From Paracoccaceae bacterium (GTDB taxonomy: Bacteria > Pseudomonadota > Alphaproteobacteria > Rhodobacterales > Rhodobacteraceae): a DNA stretch of 6,900 bases. The stretch covers positions 1 through 6,900 of the forward strand of contig SLPP01000216.1 of NCBI GenBank assembly GCA_007131945.1, in the 5' to 3' direction. Under the pieces are notes generated by a model. The model had not been told where the DNA came from. It saw nothing but the letters and a program-made list of their open reading frames with translations, and made no database searches. The position numbers and the translations under genes were made by a program. Below are positions 6,200 to 6,900 of the stretch, one piece after another (position 1 is the stretch's first letter; every line of letters starts with the position of its first letter).

Positions 6200-6900
6200 T
6201 GGCCATTCCCCCTCGGGCTTTCGGCGCGGACGCCGCGCAACTGGTCAAGCGGCAGGTAGGGCAGCACGCCCGTTCCGTTGTCGCCGATGACATTGTCGAG
6301 GATCGTCAGATCCATCTCGCCCAGCACCTGTTCCATCGTCTCCAGATACATCCGCCGACGGGTCACCTCGGGCGCGTTGACATATTCGTTCCAGACCGCG
6401 AGGAAGCGGCTCGCCTCGCCCTCGGCGACGTTGACCACCTGGGCGCGATAGCCCTCGGCCTCTTCCTGGATCTGCGCGGCTTCACCGCGCGCCGCGGCGA
6501 GCACCCGGTTGGCATAGGCATCGGCCTGGCGTTCCAGCCGGTCGCGCTCCTGCCTCGCGGCCTGCACCTCGCGGAAGCTGTCGATCACCTCGCGCGGCGG
6601 GTCGGCCTTGTCGAAGTTGATCCGGATGATGTTGATCCCCGATTCGTAGCTTTCCAGCGTGCCCTGCGCCGCCTGCCGCAGGTCGGCGGCGATGGCGCCG
6701 CGGTCGCGGTTGAGGATCGGCGACAGTTCCGACCGGGCGATGATGTCGCGCATCGCCGATTCCGACACCGCGCGCACGGTCTCGTGCGGATCGGCGAGGT
6801 TGAAGAGGTACCGCGCCGGATCGGCGACGTTCCAGACCACCTGGAACTCGATGTCCACGACCGCCTCGTCGCGGGTCAGCATCAGGCCGGAATCGAGCGC
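6196..6900 (-). CDS. hflK: HflK, SPFH-family subunit of the HflKC complex, C-terminal part (partial)
   Basis: The last 234 residues are present; the N-terminus, with its Gly-rich region and membrane anchor, lies beyond the right edge. The fragment opens inside the SPFH domain with GLMLTRDEAVVDIEFQVVW, then YLFNLADP at 31-38. ESAMRDIIARSELSPILNRD (47-66) and INIIRINFDKADPPREV (89-105) follow, then the coiled-coil FREVQAARQERDRLERQADA (109-128). The region from NRVLAAARGEAAQI to VAEGEASRF (131-166) is a typical HflK block. The end, YLPLDQLRG, matches the usual HflK finish. It forms a transcription unit with hflC, with stop and start overlapping by four bases, which suggests coupled translation for equal amounts of the two subunits. 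No sign of damage is visible in the part present. Confidence 0.95.
   Translation of the reverse strand, partial: ALDSGLMLTRDEAVVDIEFQVVWNVADPARYLFNLADPHETVRAVSESAMRDIIARSELSPILNRDRGAIAADLRQAAQGTLESYESGINIIRINFDKADPPREVIDSFREVQAARQERDRLERQADAYANRVLAAARGEAAQIQEEAEGYRAQVVNVAEGEASRFLAVWNEYVNAPEVTRRRMYLETMEQVLGEMDLTILDNVIGDNGTGVLPYLPLDQLRGVRAESPRGNGQ

Overview
The window is very GC-rich (roughly 70% by eye) and densely coded. Protein styles and gene order suggest an alphaproteobacterium, most likely of the Rhodobacterales type. This rests on sequence resemblance only; no marker RNA is present. I see no rRNA, tRNA, CRISPR array, insertion sequence or phage gene.

Left part (1-3691, minus strand): a three-gene catabolic cluster. 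Read in its own direction it runs as follows. First is an 809-residue flavin dehydrogenase of the dimethylglycine/sarcosine dehydrogenase family, with an N-terminal FAD domain and a C-terminal GcvT-like folate domain. Next is a 300-residue zinc-dependent homocysteine S-methyltransferase family protein. Last is the N-terminus of a second, different flavin dehydrogenase of the same type, cut by the window edge. The likely theme is stepwise demethylation of an N-methylated (or similar methylated) compound: the methyltransferase could pass one methyl group to homocysteine, and the flavoenzymes could oxidise further methyl groups to the formaldehyde/methylene-folate level. The exact substrate cannot be read from the sequence. 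A 109-bp gap between the first two genes carries three consecutive G/C-tract hairpins.

Middle (3692-4649): a LysR-type regulator faces away from the first dehydrogenase. The 106-bp divergent gap holds a perfect 19-nt dyad that contains a T-N11-A LysR box. Its centre lies at about -65 from the start site predicted from a consensus TTGACA on the dehydrogenase side. It also covers the predicted start region of the regulator's own promoter. The simplest model is an activator of the catabolic cluster that represses itself.

Right part (4699-6900, minus strand): an unrelated housekeeping operon. It contains hflK (C-terminal 234 residues only), hflC joined to it by a 4-base stop/start overlap, and then a small membrane protein with a bacterial PH-like domain. 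A strong 12-bp-stem hairpin lies between hflC and the small gene. HflK and HflC are SPFH-family membrane proteins that control the FtsH protease. The small gene converges on the LysR gene, with 49 bp between their stop codons.
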